From positions 1,089,501-1,153,500 of the forward strand of contig NZ_CP046524.1 in NCBI RefSeq assembly GCF_021497945.1: DNA of 64,000 nt, in the 5' to 3' direction. Shown here piece by piece: positions 53,422 to 63,042 of the stretch. This DNA comes from Streptococcus oralis. Its GTDB lineage: Bacteria; Bacillota; Bacilli; Lactobacillales; Streptococcaceae. The position numbers and the translations under genes were made by a program. Below the pieces are notes generated by a model. The model did no database searches. It worked only from the letters and a program-made list of their open reading frames with translations, and was not told the DNA's origin. The first letter of the stretch is position 1; each line of letters opens with the position of its first letter.

Positions 53422-55182
53422 TTACTCCATTCTTCTCTTTTGGGAAATCAATCGTTGCAATTCTTCCAAGGCTGTGTCTGTATCTCCTACATGACTAGCT
53501 TCCTGCACTTTCTTTTTAATCCTTAAATTGTCCTTGCTGAGGAGGGCACGGTTACGAGTCGCTTCGACATCAGAAAGTTCTTGAGGCGACATCTCAGTTG
53601 GCAAATCTAGACCAAGAACTTGGTACCAGGCATTTTCAACCTCAGGAGTCTGATGAGAAAGTTCCTCTGAGCTGATTTCTCCCTGCTCACTTAATAATTC
53701 GTAAAGAATCTGAAATTCTGGGGTATCAAAGAAAAAATCTTCTCTTAATCTGTAGTCATTTAACACAACTGGATTCTCTGCCATCCTATAAAGGAGATGA
53801 GCCTCTGCTCTCATAACTGCTGTCAGTTGCCGCGTCACAGGCAAACTAATCGCTACTGGCGTAGGATTCTCCTTGACCCTCTCCTGCCTTTGAACAATCC
53901 GACTTTCATTTACAATCTGTTCTACTTGCTGGTAATCAAAGGAAGGTAGGTTATCCGCCAGAATGTGGATATAGGAATTCTGGGCGGTGATCGACTTTTC
54001 TTTGGCGATTAAGGGCGCAATCTTTTCAATGAACTCGATTTGCGCTTGCAAGTTATCACTATTCTCAGGTTTGAGTTGGTGAATATAGAACTCTATGGGA
54101 CTGATACGTGTCTTGGTTAAGAGGTAGGCCAGATCTTCAGGAGAATTCTTTTGCAAATACTCATCTGGGTCCATGGCATCAGGTACTCGGACAACCTCCA
54201 CTGAGAAATCTTTCAATTCCTCCAGAGCTTTAGCTGTTGCTGCCTGTCCTGCCTTATCGCCATCATAGCTGAGAACAATTTTTTTGGTAAAGCGTTTGAG
54301 GTGGTCAACATGCTCCTTGCTTAAGGCTGTCCCCATGGAAGCCACAGCATTTTCTATACCAGCACGGTAGGCTGCGATCACATCCATGAAGCCTTCCATC
54401 AGATAGAGTTCTGTATTCTTACCTGTTCCCTTTTTTGCCTTGTCCAAATGATACAATTCGTAACTCTTGTTAAAAATTGCAGTCGAGCGACTATTTTTAT
54501 ACTTAGCAGTCTGACTATCTGTTTCTTGCCAGATACGACCTGAAAAGGCAATGACCTGCCCCTTGTCATTGGTCAAAGGAAAGATGATCCGTCCGAAAAA
54601 AGTATCATAAAACTGATTGCCATCTGACAAGTAAAACAAGCCCGAATCCAATAAATCCTTTTCCTCAAACTTGTCAGATAAACGTTGATAGAGATAGGTT
54701 CTCTCTGCTGGAGCCAGTCCAATCTGGAAGTGCTTCAGAACATCATCCGTCAAGCCTCGTTTATATAGATAAGCCCTTGCTTCTTCTCCCATCTTGGTCG
54801 TCATGAGAATTGCATGGTAAAAACGGGCAGCTTCTTCATGCATATCATATAGAGCTTGATGAGGGGAAGCTTGTTGGGGACGAGACTGAACAGGCATAGC
54901 TAGTTGAATACCGACGCGCTCTCCTAAGAGCTGAACGGCTTCCATGAAGGATACACCTTGGTATTCTTCGATGAACTTAAAAACATCTCCTGAACGACCA
55001 CAGCCGAAGCAATGATAAAACTGCTTGTCTTCCACAACGTTGAAAGAGGGGGTCTTCTCACCATGAAAAGGACAGAGCCCTAAATAGTTCCGTCCAGCCT
55101 TTTGTAAAGAAATCACGTCGCCTATGACTTCCACAATGTTGGTATTGTTTTTGATTTCTTCAATAACTTGCTTGTCAACCAT
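53422..55182 (-). CDS. dnaG: DNA primase
   Basis: Synthesises RNA primers for replication, 586 residues. The N-terminal zinc ribbon has ligands Cys37, His40, Cys58 and Cys61 ([19 protein letters not shown]). The TOPRIM core contains [15 protein letters not shown] and [10 protein letters not shown], and the C-terminal domain (about 430-586) binds the helicase. ATG 55182 has GGAGG eight bases upstream; the frame to 55197 would place the start before that site. rpsU, which precedes dnaG in many bacteria, is not present here. Confidence 0.97.
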   Translation of the reverse strand: MVDKQVIEEIKNNTNIVEVIGDVISLQKAGRNYLGLCPFHGEKTPSFNVVEDKQFYHCFGCGRSGDVFKFIEEYQGVSFMEAVQLLGERVGIQLAMPVQSRPQQASPHQALYDMHEEAARFYHAILMTTKMGEEARAYLYKRGLTDDVLKHFQIGLAPAERTYLYQRLSDKFEEKDLLDSGLFYLSDGNQFYDTFFGRIIFPLTNDKGQVIAFSGRIWQETDSQTAKYKNSRSTAIFNKSYELYHLDKAKKGTGKNTELYLMEGFMDVIAAYRAGIENAVASMGTALSKEHVDHLKRFTKKIVLSYDGDKAGQAATAKALEELKDFSVEVVRVPDAMDPDEYLQKNSPEDLAYLLTKTRISPIEFYIHQLKPENSDNLQAQIEFIEKIAPLIAKEKSITAQNSYIHILADNLPSFDYQQVEQIVNESRIVQRQERVKENPTPVAISLPVTRQLTAVMRAEAHLLYRMAENPVVLNDYRLREDFFFDTPEFQILYELLSEQGEISSEELSHQTPEVENAWYQVLGLDLPTEMSPQELSDVEATRNRALLSKDNLRIKKKVQEASHVGDTDTALEELQRLISQKRRME

Positions 55183-55220
55183 ACACAATACCTCCATGTT
55201 ATCATAGTTTTACGTTAACT

Positions 55221-55249
55221 AGTATAGCTTATTTCTGAAAAAAAGTAAA
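55221..55249 (-). promoter_or_regulatory. dnaG-rpoD operon promoter
   Basis: Minus strand: TTTACT (55244-55249), 17-bp spacer, TATACT (55221-55226), about 38 nt before the dnaG ATG. Confidence 0.6.
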
Positions 55250-55375
55250 CCATTTCATACGCTTTCCCTACTTATATTTCATAAAAACTCACTGTTATCA
55301 TGTTATCGGGAATCTTCTCCTTAACTCCTCCAACTTATCCTTTTATTTTCTTGTAAGATTGCTCATAAGTTACTT

Positions 55376-55807
55376 TTATTTTACTTGTTCTTGAAGATTA
55401 TTTTTCAGTATTCTGCTAATATATTGTCCATCTTTTCTGCTGATACAAGCCGTTGCAAAAGTCATGGGTGCTATATATACTTCTCCTCGATAGGAAGGAT
55501 CAACCAACACAGGCATGGAATAATAAGCATTCTTTTTATTCTTTAGGTCAATGAACCACTTGCCACCTAAGTGCTTGCGGAAGGTTTCTCCGATATAGAC
55601 TGTTAAATAATCCAAGAGTTTTTTATCCTCTATCAAGACATGGTGATTTTCGTAATGAGCCAAAATCCAAGCCTCCAAATCATCCAAGGACTGCATGCTA
55701 TAGTCCAAGATTAAATTTTGCTCTTGGGCAAAATCCTTAGTAAAATAATCCATTTTAAATTCAATCTGGAAAATCCATTCCTGAAAGTCTTCTTGTGTGT
55801 AAGTCAT
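55376..55807 (-). CDS. Uncharacterised protein, accessory region
   Basis: A 143-residue protein of unknown function with a strong GGAGGT ribosome site before its ATG. It is acidic and aromatic-rich in the first half (DFQEWIFQIEFKMDYFTKDF), contains LDYLTVYIGETFRKHLGGKWFID in the middle and ends with a short basic tail. No signal peptide or membrane helix, so probably cytoplasmic. The middle segment resembles small DUF/immunity-type proteins seen near toxin loci, but I cannot name the family. It lies beside a TipC-like immunity gene in an AT-rich patch between two core operons. Confidence 0.7.
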   Translation of the reverse strand: MTYTQEDFQEWIFQIEFKMDYFTKDFAQEQNLILDYSMQSLDDLEAWILAHYENHHVLIEDKKLLDYLTVYIGETFRKHLGGKWFIDLKNKKNAYYSMPVLVDPSYRGEVYIAPMTFATACISRKDGQYISRILKNNLQEQVK

Positions 55808-55937
55808 TTTTTACCTCCATAAACAATATGTTTTATTGAATTTTTTTCACTTTGAATGACTTATTATTATCCTAGATATCCTTGATTTTGATATTTTCTT
55901 AAAAGTATAGGAAAAATAAGTTTGAGTCGGCTCCATC

Positions 55938-56609
55938 CTATTCAGAAAAACTTAGTGGCACAATCTCTACATCCCCAAGATTATCAACCGAGTAACGTTG
56001 ACTACCATTTTTAAACCAGCGTTCTAGAACGACATCATAGAGCATGAAGTAGGATTTTTCTTTAATCCAAGCTTCATCAATCCCATAAGGCTTTAAATAC
56101 TCTAGTACTTCGTTTGGATTTGTTATCTGAAAATTTGGTAAGCCTTTAGTCGAGCTAAAACTATAGGAACTTTTTAAATGTAGCTCTAAATCAGATTCTT
56201 TTCCACTCTTCACTTCTATATTATAACCAATTAACTCGTAAGCTAATGATTGATCAGATTCTGAAATTTCAATAGTTTGTTTGAGCATCTTATCTCTATA
56301 ATCATAGTCAATAAAAAGATATCTGCCATTAGGTAACGATCGTCTATACTCAATTAGAAATGTTTCTTCAATACCTACATACACTAATATAGTTTCACTC
56401 TCAGATAAGCCTGATTCAAGACTCATACCAACTATAATATCCTTATCGCGATATGATTCACCTCCGTCAACGGCTGTACTAAAATCAGCGAGGCCAGGTA
56501 AAACACCACTATTTATCTCTGCATAGTTCATTTCTAAAAAAACATTACTTAAAGATTCATGCACTCCTTTATAATAATACTTTTGATAGACATGATATAG
56601 ACCAAACAA
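55938..56609 (-). CDS. TipC-like immunity protein with an impaired start
   Basis: A reading frame resembling the TipC family, the membrane-bound immunity proteins that protect streptococci from the type VII toxin TelC. The C-terminal FKNGSQRYSVDNLGDVEI is the part I match best. From TTG 56609 it gives 223 residues, but the same frame is open upstream to 56675 and encodes the expected N-terminal anchor (KKILKIVLIILLVFLTLFG). No ATG, GTG or TTG exists in that extension: the codon after the in-frame stop is GTA. The gene may have lost its start codon, or translation begins at TTG without the full anchor. No toxin gene is adjacent. Family assignment is moderate. Confidence 0.55.
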   Translation of the reverse strand: MFGLYHVYQKYYYKGVHESLSNVFLEMNYAEINSGVLPGLADFSTAVDGGESYRDKDIIVGMSLESGLSESETILVYVGIEETFLIEYRRSLPNGRYLFIDYDYRDKMLKQTIEISESDQSLAYELIGYNIEVKSGKESDLELHLKSSYSFSSTKGLPNFQITNPNEVLEYLKPYGIDEAWIKEKSYFMLYDVVLERWFKNGSQRYSVDNLGDVEIVPLSFSE

Positions 56610-56675
56610 AGTTAGAAAAACTAATAAAATTATGAGTACGATTTTTAAAATTTTTTTATCTACCTTTTTCCTTAC

Positions 56676-57140
56676 TTAAACCTTGGATAAGCTGAAGGTC
56701 ACTTATAGATTTGTATTCATTATTCTTTGACTGCTTCAATATTCTTAGATTTGAACAATCAAATCTATCAATTCGTTAATTTGCATGAATATCCTTTTAA
56801 ATCTAGGTTTAGAATTACCATAATATAAAAGTTTTAGAAATCTTCGAAGTGTTTGAACTGCTACTTTTTTAATTTTTAAACCATTCGATAGCTCGAACTG
56901 TCAAAAACTCTGAGAATTGACGAATTCTATGTCTAGAATAGCTGATTTTAAATTCTATCTTGAATGGTTCTGAAAAATTTTTGGTTTACCACTTTAAAAG
57001 ATGACATTCTATCACTTTCTCAACTCTTTAATCTTAAAGAGTCTAGGAATAATCTTATATTTATACTCCATGCTAATACTTATTATACTATAAAATGAAG
57101 CAACTTGGACAAGTGCACCAATTCATCTAATTATGAAACT
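56676..57140. other. AT-rich gene-poor stretch
   Basis: About 460 bp without an intact gene, noticeably richer in A and T than the flanking operons. It holds the decayed frame described separately and one minus-strand TATAAT; no repeat element or insertion-sequence end was recognised. Confidence 0.6.
56745..57071 (-). pseudogene. Decayed reading frame in the accessory patch
   Basis: Minus-strand remnants that join into one coherent chain if mutations are reversed. ATG 57071 opens MEYKYKIIPRLFKIKELRK and stops at 57012; a one-base shift continues VIECHLLKW to a TAA at 56986-56988; the same frame then reads TKNFSEPFKIEFKISYSR onward to a stop at 56869; a further shift gives GLKIKKVAVQTLRRFLKLLY onward to a stop at 56745. 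A TATAAT element (57082-57087) lies 10 nt before the ATG. I do not recognise the ancestral family. Confidence 0.45.
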
Positions 57141-57170
57141 AAAAAACCTAGAAACATCTGCATGTTTCTA
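57141..57170 (-). terminator. Terminator of tryptophan ABC transporter operon
   Basis: TAGAAACAT (57149-57157) pairs with ATGTTTCTA (57162-57170); on the minus strand GG and six T residues follow. Confidence 0.8.
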
Positions 57171-57209
57171 AGTTAATCTTCACTATTTTTTGATCAAATA
57201 CTGGCTCAT

Positions 57210-57968
57210 CTATTCAAATAATTGATAGTAGTCTGAGATTTTCATCTTAGCTTTTTCTTCTTTATTGAGGTCTTGGATGATACGACCTTCCTTCATGACA
57301 ATCAGACGATTGCCATACTTCAGTGCATCTTCCATATGGTGGGTAATCATCAAGGCTGTCAGATGATCCTTGCTGACAAAGTCATCTGTTAGTTCCATCA
57401 AGGCCACACTTGTTTTTGGGTCAAGAGCTGCTGTGTGTTCATCCAACAAGAGCAACTCTGGTCGCTTCAAGGTTGCCATCAAGAGACTCAAGGCCTGACG
57501 TTGTCCACCTGAAAGAAACTCAATCGGAGTGTCGAGATGTTTCTCAAGACCATTTCCCACTTTTTCAATGGTAGCCTGAAACTCTTCCCGATAACTTGAT
57601 AGCCTTCTAGGCAGGAGCCCTCTCTTCTCACCACGAAACTTGGCAATCAAAAGGTTTTCTGCAACGGTCATACGGGGAGCCGTACCCATTTTAGGATCCT
57701 GAAAGACACGAGACAGGTACCTAGCCCGCTTTTCAGGTGAAAAATGCGTCACGTCCTCGCCCATGATGCGGATACTTCCGCTTGTTAAAGGTAGGGTACC
57801 TGCAATAGTGTTAAAAAGCGTTGACTTCCCTGCTCCATTTCCCCCTAGGATGGTAATGAAATCATGTTCGAAAATTTCAAGAGAAACATCATTCAGAATG
57901 ATTTTTTCCTCATCAAAGCCATTCGTGATGACTTTGGTAGCATTTTTTAATTCTACAATTGCTGTCAT
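57210..57968 (-). CDS. Tryptophan-type ABC transporter ATP-binding protein
   Basis: A 252-residue ATPase of the TrpXYZ-type importer. Walker A GGNGAGKST is near residues 43-51, the signature LSGGQRQA near 153 and Walker B ELLLLDEHTAALD near 170. Its place in an operon led by a tRNA-Trp T-box supports tryptophan as substrate. Its ATG overlaps the permease stop by 4 nt, implying translational coupling. It is the last gene of the operon. Confidence 0.92.
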   Translation of the reverse strand: MTAIVELKNATKVITNGFDEEKIILNDVSLEIFEHDFITILGGNGAGKSTLFNTIAGTLPLTSGSIRIMGEDVTHFSPEKRARYLSRVFQDPKMGTAPRMTVAENLLIAKFRGEKRGLLPRRLSSYREEFQATIEKVGNGLEKHLDTPIEFLSGGQRQALSLLMATLKRPELLLLDEHTAALDPKTSVALMELTDDFVSKDHLTALMITHHMEDALKYGNRLIVMKEGRIIQDLNKEEKAKMKISDYYQLFE

Positions 57969-58831
57969 TTGCTAAACTTGACTCCTTTCAGGTATTTGCT
58001 TTTGAAGGTTGGAATCATGAGACAAACTGCCAAAATCAAGGCGCTGTACAAACGAAGATAACTTGTATTAAACCCAAGAGCAATCACTCCCCAAACGAGG
58101 AACTGATAAGCGATAGAGCCTACAACGATGGTCATGAGTCGCTCTGCCAAGGTCAAACTCTTGAACAAAACCTCACCAATAATCAAGCTAGCAAGCCCTA
58201 CGACTATCACGCCGATTCCTCGAGAAACATCTGCATATCCTTCTTGTTGAGCAATTAAGGCCCCTGCAAGCGCGATGATCCCATTTGAGAGAACCAAGCC
58301 CATAAGTTCCATACGACCCGTATTGATACCAAAGCTACGAGCCATATCAGGATTGTCACCTGTAGCGATGTAGGCCTGACCTAGTTTGGTATCAAGGAAA
58401 AAGAGCATGAGACCAATAACAAGAGCTACAAAGATTAATCCAGTCAGGAGTTGGTTAAGGTCTGAATCGAAAGGCAAGACATCCTGAATTTGCTTGGTTC
58501 CAAGAAGCCCCAGATTGGCACGCCCCATAATCATGAGCATGATGGAATGGCAGGAAGTCATGACCAGAATTCCTGATAAGAGGGTTGGGATTTTTCCTTT
58601 GGTATATAAGAGTCCCGTCGCCATACCAGCTAGACAGCCCGCTCCTACTGCAGCCAAGGTTGCCAAAAACGGATTGACTCCCTGTGTTATCAAGGTTACA
58701 GCTACTGCTCCCCCAAGAGGAAAAGAACCTTCAGTAGTCATATCTGGAAAATTCAAAATTCGAAAAGTCATAAAGATTCCCAAACCTAAAATCGCCCAGA
58801 CCATCCCCTGAGAAATAATGGATACTATCAT
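57965..58831 (-). CDS. Tryptophan-type ABC transporter permease
   Basis: A 288-residue membrane protein with about eight to nine hydrophobic segments, of the branched-chain amino-acid/BMP-like permease family. Recognisable pieces are FRILNFPDMTTEGSFPLGGA near the N-terminus and LGQAYIATGDNPDMARSFGI in the middle. It partners the TrpX-like binding protein and the ATPase. A terminator-like hairpin lies between trpX and this gene, so the permease may be made at a lower level than the binding protein. Confidence 0.92.
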   Translation of the reverse strand: MIVSIISQGMVWAILGLGIFMTFRILNFPDMTTEGSFPLGGAVAVTLITQGVNPFLATLAAVGAGCLAGMATGLLYTKGKIPTLLSGILVMTSCHSIMLMIMGRANLGLLGTKQIQDVLPFDSDLNQLLTGLIFVALVIGLMLFFLDTKLGQAYIATGDNPDMARSFGINTGRMELMGLVLSNGIIALAGALIAQQEGYADVSRGIGVIVVGLASLIIGEVLFKSLTLAERLMTIVVGSIAYQFLVWGVIALGFNTSYLRLYSALILAVCLMIPTFKSKYLKGVKFSK

Positions 58832-58858
58832 AATCTTTCACTCATTTCTTTCTTTAGT

Positions 58859-58889
58859 AAAAATGGGAGGAGATGTGTCCAGCTCCTCC
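58859..58889 (-). terminator. Intercistronic hairpin between trpX and permease gene
   Basis: GGAGGAG (58866-58872) pairs with CTCCTCC (58883-58889); on the minus strand CATTTTTAC follows. It looks like a partial terminator or an RNA-stabilising 3' hairpin for trpX. Confidence 0.6.
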
Positions 58890-58896
58890 TTTATCT

Positions 58897-59892
58897 TTAT
58901 TCAATCACTTGTCCTGCTTCTTTTAGAACGGACTCAGGGATTGTGATACCAAGTTCCTGCGCTAGTTTTTTGTTGATAACCGACTTACCAGTTGAGAAGA
59001 CATTAACTGGCGTATCAGCTGGTTTTTCGCCTTTCAATACTTTGGCAATCATTTTACCAGTAGCCACTCCAAGATCGTGTTGGTCAACTACTACAGATGC
59101 TAATCCACCTGCTTCTACCATGGCAGTAGCACTTGGGTAGATTGGCTTTTTAGCTGTTTGGTTGCTTGATACAACTGTTGGGAAGGCTGATGCGATGGTG
59201 TTGTCAATTGGAACCCAGATTGCGTCGACCTTGCTGGTCATAACATTAACAGTTGAAGCAATTTCATTAGTTGAAGGAACGGCAAAGGTTTCGACTGTCA
59301 AACCTGCTTTTTCAGCATAAGCCTTGAATTCTTCAACTTGTGATTTTGAGTTATCTTCACTGCTTGAGTAGAGAGCGCCGATTGTTTTAACATCAGGTGT
59401 CAAAGCTTTAATCAACTCTACTTGTTGTTCAGCTGGGTTGTGATCTGACACCCCTGTGATGTTGCCACCCGGTTTTTTCAAATCTTTGACCAAGTTAGCA
59501 CCGATTGGATCAGTTACAGCCGCCATGATAACTGGTAGGTCTTTTGTAGCACTAGCGAGTCCTTGAGCCGCTGGTGTCGCAATTCCAACAACAACATCGT
59601 TTCCATTTGCCACCAATTGTTTACTCATGGTTGCAACCTTGCTCTGATCGCCTTCAGAGTTCATAAAGTCGATTTTTACTTGGTCGTCCTTATACCCTTC
59701 TTCAGCTAGTCCATCTTGAATCCCCTGATAAATCAAGTCCAAGGATGGGTGACTAACAAATTGAAGAACACCAACCTTAGCAACCTTTTTCTCTTCCTTA
59801 GTTGCTGGCTTGTTCATTGATGAATAAATCAAGCTAGCCACTACCAATACTGCTAATCCAGCGATAATTCCAATTAAACGTTTATTTTTCAT
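58897..59892 (-). CDS. trpX: Tryptophan ABC transporter substrate-binding protein TrpX
   Basis: A 331-residue binding protein of the ABC_sub_bind family, 331 residues. An N-terminal hydrophobic segment (about 6-25) without any lipobox cysteine suggests it is held by a signal anchor rather than lipidated. The fold is clear from VGVLQFVSHPSLDLIYQG, IATPAAQGLASATKDLPV and AAVTDPIGANLV. The Trp-specific T-box directly upstream indicates that the operon is turned on when tryptophan is short. AAGGAG precedes the ATG. Confidence 0.92.
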   Translation of the reverse strand: MKNKRLIGIIAGLAVLVVASLIYSSMNKPATKEEKKVAKVGVLQFVSHPSLDLIYQGIQDGLAEEGYKDDQVKIDFMNSEGDQSKVATMSKQLVANGNDVVVGIATPAAQGLASATKDLPVIMAAVTDPIGANLVKDLKKPGGNITGVSDHNPAEQQVELIKALTPDVKTIGALYSSSEDNSKSQVEEFKAYAEKAGLTVETFAVPSTNEIASTVNVMTSKVDAIWVPIDNTIASAFPTVVSSNQTAKKPIYPSATAMVEAGGLASVVVDQHDLGVATGKMIAKVLKGEKPADTPVNVFSTGKSVINKKLAQELGITIPESVLKEAGQVIE

Positions 59893-59984
59893 ATTTTTTC
59901 TCCTTTTAAATCACTTGTATAATGCTCTTTTAAACAAAACAAGCGACGCCATCGTTTAAATTCCAATATCTTTCCTCCCCATAG

Positions 59985-60221
59985 AAAAAGTCCTCACACA
60001 AAAAACTTGTGTGAGGACGTCGATGCGCGGTGCCACCTCAATTATAGGGAATATCCCTATCGCTCTTTCTCGCAATAACGAGTTGCACTGTAAGGTGTGC
60101 TCACCGAATTTTTATGATTTCAAATTCTTAATAACATTCAGCCCAATTTTCATCACTTTCATCTATCTGTTTCCACCAACCACAGACTCTCTAAAAAACT
60201 TCAATGATTACTTTCTGAATG
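59985..60221 (-). promoter_or_regulatory. T-box leader, tRNA-Trp responsive
   Basis: Stem I closes with CATTCAG (60215-60221) and CTGAATG (60135-60141). Just inside it the specifier reads TGG (60143-60145), the tryptophan codon. A stem III hairpin (ATAGGGA/TCCCTAT, about 60044-60060) is followed by the T-box GAGGTGGCACCGCG (60026-60039); its TGGC implies a tRNA with discriminator G, as in tRNA-Trp. The terminator is GTCCTCACACAA (60007-60018) pairing with TGTGTGAGGAC (59990-60000), then five T. Uncharged tRNA-Trp should stabilise the antiterminator and allow trpX expression. Confidence 0.9.
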
Positions 60222-60226
60222 TTTAA

Positions 60227-60254
60227 ATTATATCATTTTTCAACTACTTGTCAA
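60227..60254 (-). promoter_or_regulatory. Promoter of the Trp T-box / trpX operon
   Basis: Minus strand: TTGACA (60249-60254), 16-bp spacer, TGA-TATAAT (-10 at 60227-60232). One of the strongest promoters in the window, as fits control by attenuation. Confidence 0.8.
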
Positions 60255-60278
60255 GGTTATTTTTAGAATTTTTTAAAC

Positions 60279-60316
60279 AATTCAAAAACTTCCCCTTGAA
60301 AAAAGAGGAAGTTTGT
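60279..60316 (-). terminator. ppc terminator
   Basis: AAACTTCC and GGAAGTTT arms (about 60286-60293 and 60307-60314) form the stem; T residues follow on the minus strand. Confidence 0.75.
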
Positions 60317-60322
60317 AGAATA

Positions 60323-63019
60323 TCAGCCTGAATTACGCAAACCGGTTGCAATTCCGTTAATAGTTGTATGGATTAGTCTTTCTTCGTCTGCTGACAATTC
60401 ACCGCGACGTTGGCGTTTGATCAACTCCAACTGGATGTAGTTAAGGATATTAAAGTAAGGCATACGATAGTTTAGACTGTCTTTTAGGTAAGAGTTTTCA
60501 GCCAAGAGTTCGTCATAGCCTTCAATAGCTAGAATAACGTTCTTGGTCAATTGCCATTCATCTAAAATAGTGTAGTAGATAGCTTGTACTTCTTCGTCTT
60601 CACAGAGCTTGGCATATTCGAAGGCAATGTTCATGTTCGACTTAGACAAGACCATGTCCACATTGGAAAGCAGAGATTGGAAGAAAGGCCAGTTTTGGTA
60701 CATATCACGAAGGATCTCAATATTATCAGGATCTTGATCAATAAATTCTTTGAAGCTTGAACCCACGCCATACCAGCCAGGGAACATGACACGACTTTGT
60801 GACCATGAGAAGACCCAAGGGATAGCACGTAAACCGCCGATTTCAGTGATAGTCTTACGAGCAGCTGGACGAGAACCGATATTGAAGCTTGAAATAGCCT
60901 TGATTGGACTTGATTCAAAGAAATAGTCATAGAAATGTTCATTTCCAAAGACCAAATCACGGTAGATATCGTAGCTACGGTCCACTACTTGATCCATGAT
61001 AGCTTCGTAACGATTTGACGTATTAGTATCGCTCTTCTTCTTGGTAATCATACGGTTAATGGCTGCAGAAACCAGCATCTCAAGGTTATAATAGGCAGCA
61101 TCTTTGTTTCCGTATTTGTTTCCAATGACTTCTCCCTGCTCAGTCAGACGGATACGGTCCTTGATAGACTTGAGCGGTTGAGATGTGATGGCTTCATAAG
61201 TTGGGCCACCACCACGACCCACAGTACCACCACGACCATGGAAGAAGGTGACTTTAACACCAAATTCATCACCGATAGCAGTAAGTTGTTGTTGCGCTTT
61301 ATATAGAGTCCAACATGATGACAGGTAACCACCGTCCTTGTTACTATCAGAGTAGCCAAGCATGATTTCTTGGTAGTTATCCTTTGAAGCAATCCATTTT
61401 TTAGCCAAAGGAAGAGAGAAATATCTTCTCATGGTTTCTTCCGAATGATCCAAGTCCTCGATAGTTTCAAAGAGAGGAACAATCTGAACGCGGGCTTTTT
61501 GGGCATCCACCAAGCCGACTTCCTTAAGCATAATTGCTAGTTCGAGCATATCGGATACACTGGTTGCGTGAGAAATGATGGTTTGACGGATGACGTTTTC
61601 ACCCAGTTTATCCTTCAACTTGCGGGCAGCTTTAAAGATAGACAGTTCTTTTTCAAGCAGTTCTGACTTTTCAGCATGAGTTGCTGAGAGGATACGAGGA
61701 TCTTCTTCCAACTCTTTTAAGAGAAGGGCGCATTTTTCGTCTTCAGAAAGGTCACTATAATGGTCGTTGATACCTGCAGATGCTAGTAATTCTGCCACAC
61801 AAGCTTCATGAACACTAGAATCTTGGCGCATATCGATAGAAGCAAGGTAGAAACCAAAAATTTCGACAGCTTGCATCAACTCGACAAATTCTCCAGAAAT
61901 CAGGTATTCCCCCTTGTTCTCAAGAAGAGAATCGCGAATGGCCAACAAGTCTTGGTAAAATTCATCTGAGGTAGCATATCTTGGATGAACATCCTTATCT
62001 TCGATAAGATAGGTCTTGGTTGCCTGCATCTTGGCTTGGATGTCAAAGAGGGCACGACGATAGAGTTCTTTTTCGCGATAAATCGAGTTATCCTGTGACT
62101 TAAGAGCCATCTCACGAACCTTGTCGCTGACATTCACAATACTGGTTGAGAGTGAGAATTCACGATAGAGGTTATAAATCTTCTCATCGTAATAATTCAT
62201 GATGACTTCACACTGGGTCAAGGCTGATTTGTTGAGGGTTTCAGCCGTTACGAAAGGATTGCCATCACGGTCTCCTCCAATCCACATTCCCATGGTAATC
62301 GGTTTTGGATGTTGGAGATCGATACCTTGTTCCTTAGCTAGTTTCTTATACTCAGCCGTCAAACGTGGAACAGCATTCAAGAAAGAACTTTGATAGTACT
62401 CCATCACGTTGGTGATTTCGTTGGTTACTTTCAATTTCTTCTCGCGAATCATGTCCGTCTGCATGATAATCTCAATATAACGACGGAGATCCGTGTGCCA
62501 TTTTTCTTTGTTAATCAAGCCTAGTTTGACATCACGGTACTTACGCAAAAGATTATGAATGTGATTGGTCAAATCCAACATACTCTTACGTTGGACCTGA
62601 GTCGGATGGGCAGTTAAGACAGGCACAACATTTAGCTGCTCCAAAATTGTAGCTGCATTTTCTTTTTCAGCCACCATTTTAATGGTTGTAGATAGTTTCC
62701 CTAGATAGTCTTGGTCCACATTGTTTTGGTGATTGATTTCATAGGCCAAATCCACATCCTCAGAGATATTGATCAAGAGTGGAAGGATTGAGAAATAGCG
62801 AGAAATATAAATCATTTCTTCGTTTGAAAGGCTGGTCACCAATTTATTGAGTCCTTGATAGTCTTCGCTTGTAGACAAGTCCTTCAACTGCATGATTTTA
62901 TCAAAAGTCTCTGGCGCAAGCATATTTTTTGTGATATCTTCTAACAGCTCAGTCAAAATCAAGACTTCTTCTTGGACGACGGCTTTATTGCTATAGTTTT
63001 CTAATTTTTGAAGTGACAT
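60323..63019 (-). CDS. ppc: Phosphoenolpyruvate carboxylase
   Basis: Carboxylates PEP to oxaloacetate, feeding aspartate and related amino acids in an organism without a full TCA cycle. The 898-residue length is normal. The active-site histidine segment [13 protein letters not shown] is near 130-145, [15 protein letters not shown] near 240, the glycine-rich [14 protein letters not shown] near 575 and the C-terminus ends [10 protein letters not shown], as the family requires. It follows ftsW by 23 nt. Confidence 0.98.
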   Translation of the reverse strand: MSLQKLENYSNKAVVQEEVLILTELLEDITKNMLAPETFDKIMQLKDLSTSEDYQGLNKLVTSLSNEEMIYISRYFSILPLLINISEDVDLAYEINHQNNVDQDYLGKLSTTIKMVAEKENAATILEQLNVVPVLTAHPTQVQRKSMLDLTNHIHNLLRKYRDVKLGLINKEKWHTDLRRYIEIIMQTDMIREKKLKVTNEITNVMEYYQSSFLNAVPRLTAEYKKLAKEQGIDLQHPKPITMGMWIGGDRDGNPFVTAETLNKSALTQCEVIMNYYDEKIYNLYREFSLSTSIVNVSDKVREMALKSQDNSIYREKELYRRALFDIQAKMQATKTYLIEDKDVHPRYATSDEFYQDLLAIRDSLLENKGEYLISGEFVELMQAVEIFGFYLASIDMRQDSSVHEACVAELLASAGINDHYSDLSEDEKCALLLKELEEDPRILSATHAEKSELLEKELSIFKAARKLKDKLGENVIRQTIISHATSVSDMLELAIMLKEVGLVDAQKARVQIVPLFETIEDLDHSEETMRRYFSLPLAKKWIASKDNYQEIMLGYSDSNKDGGYLSSCWTLYKAQQQLTAIGDEFGVKVTFFHGRGGTVGRGGGPTYEAITSQPLKSIKDRIRLTEQGEVIGNKYGNKDAAYYNLEMLVSAAINRMITKKKSDTNTSNRYEAIMDQVVDRSYDIYRDLVFGNEHFYDYFFESSPIKAISSFNIGSRPAARKTITEIGGLRAIPWVFSWSQSRVMFPGWYGVGSSFKEFIDQDPDNIEILRDMYQNWPFFQSLLSNVDMVLSKSNMNIAFEYAKLCEDEEVQAIYYTILDEWQLTKNVILAIEGYDELLAENSYLKDSLNYRMPYFNILNYIQLELIKRQRRGELSADEERLIHTTINGIATGLRNSG

Positions 63020-63042
63020 AAACTTTCCTTTCCATATGATCC

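Noticed and set aside
56745..56900. Possible ISL3-type transposase C-terminus in the decayed frame
   Set aside because: Only a loose resemblance (SNG, then FKRIF); no DNA match to the IS1167 end as I remember it and no terminal inverted repeats.
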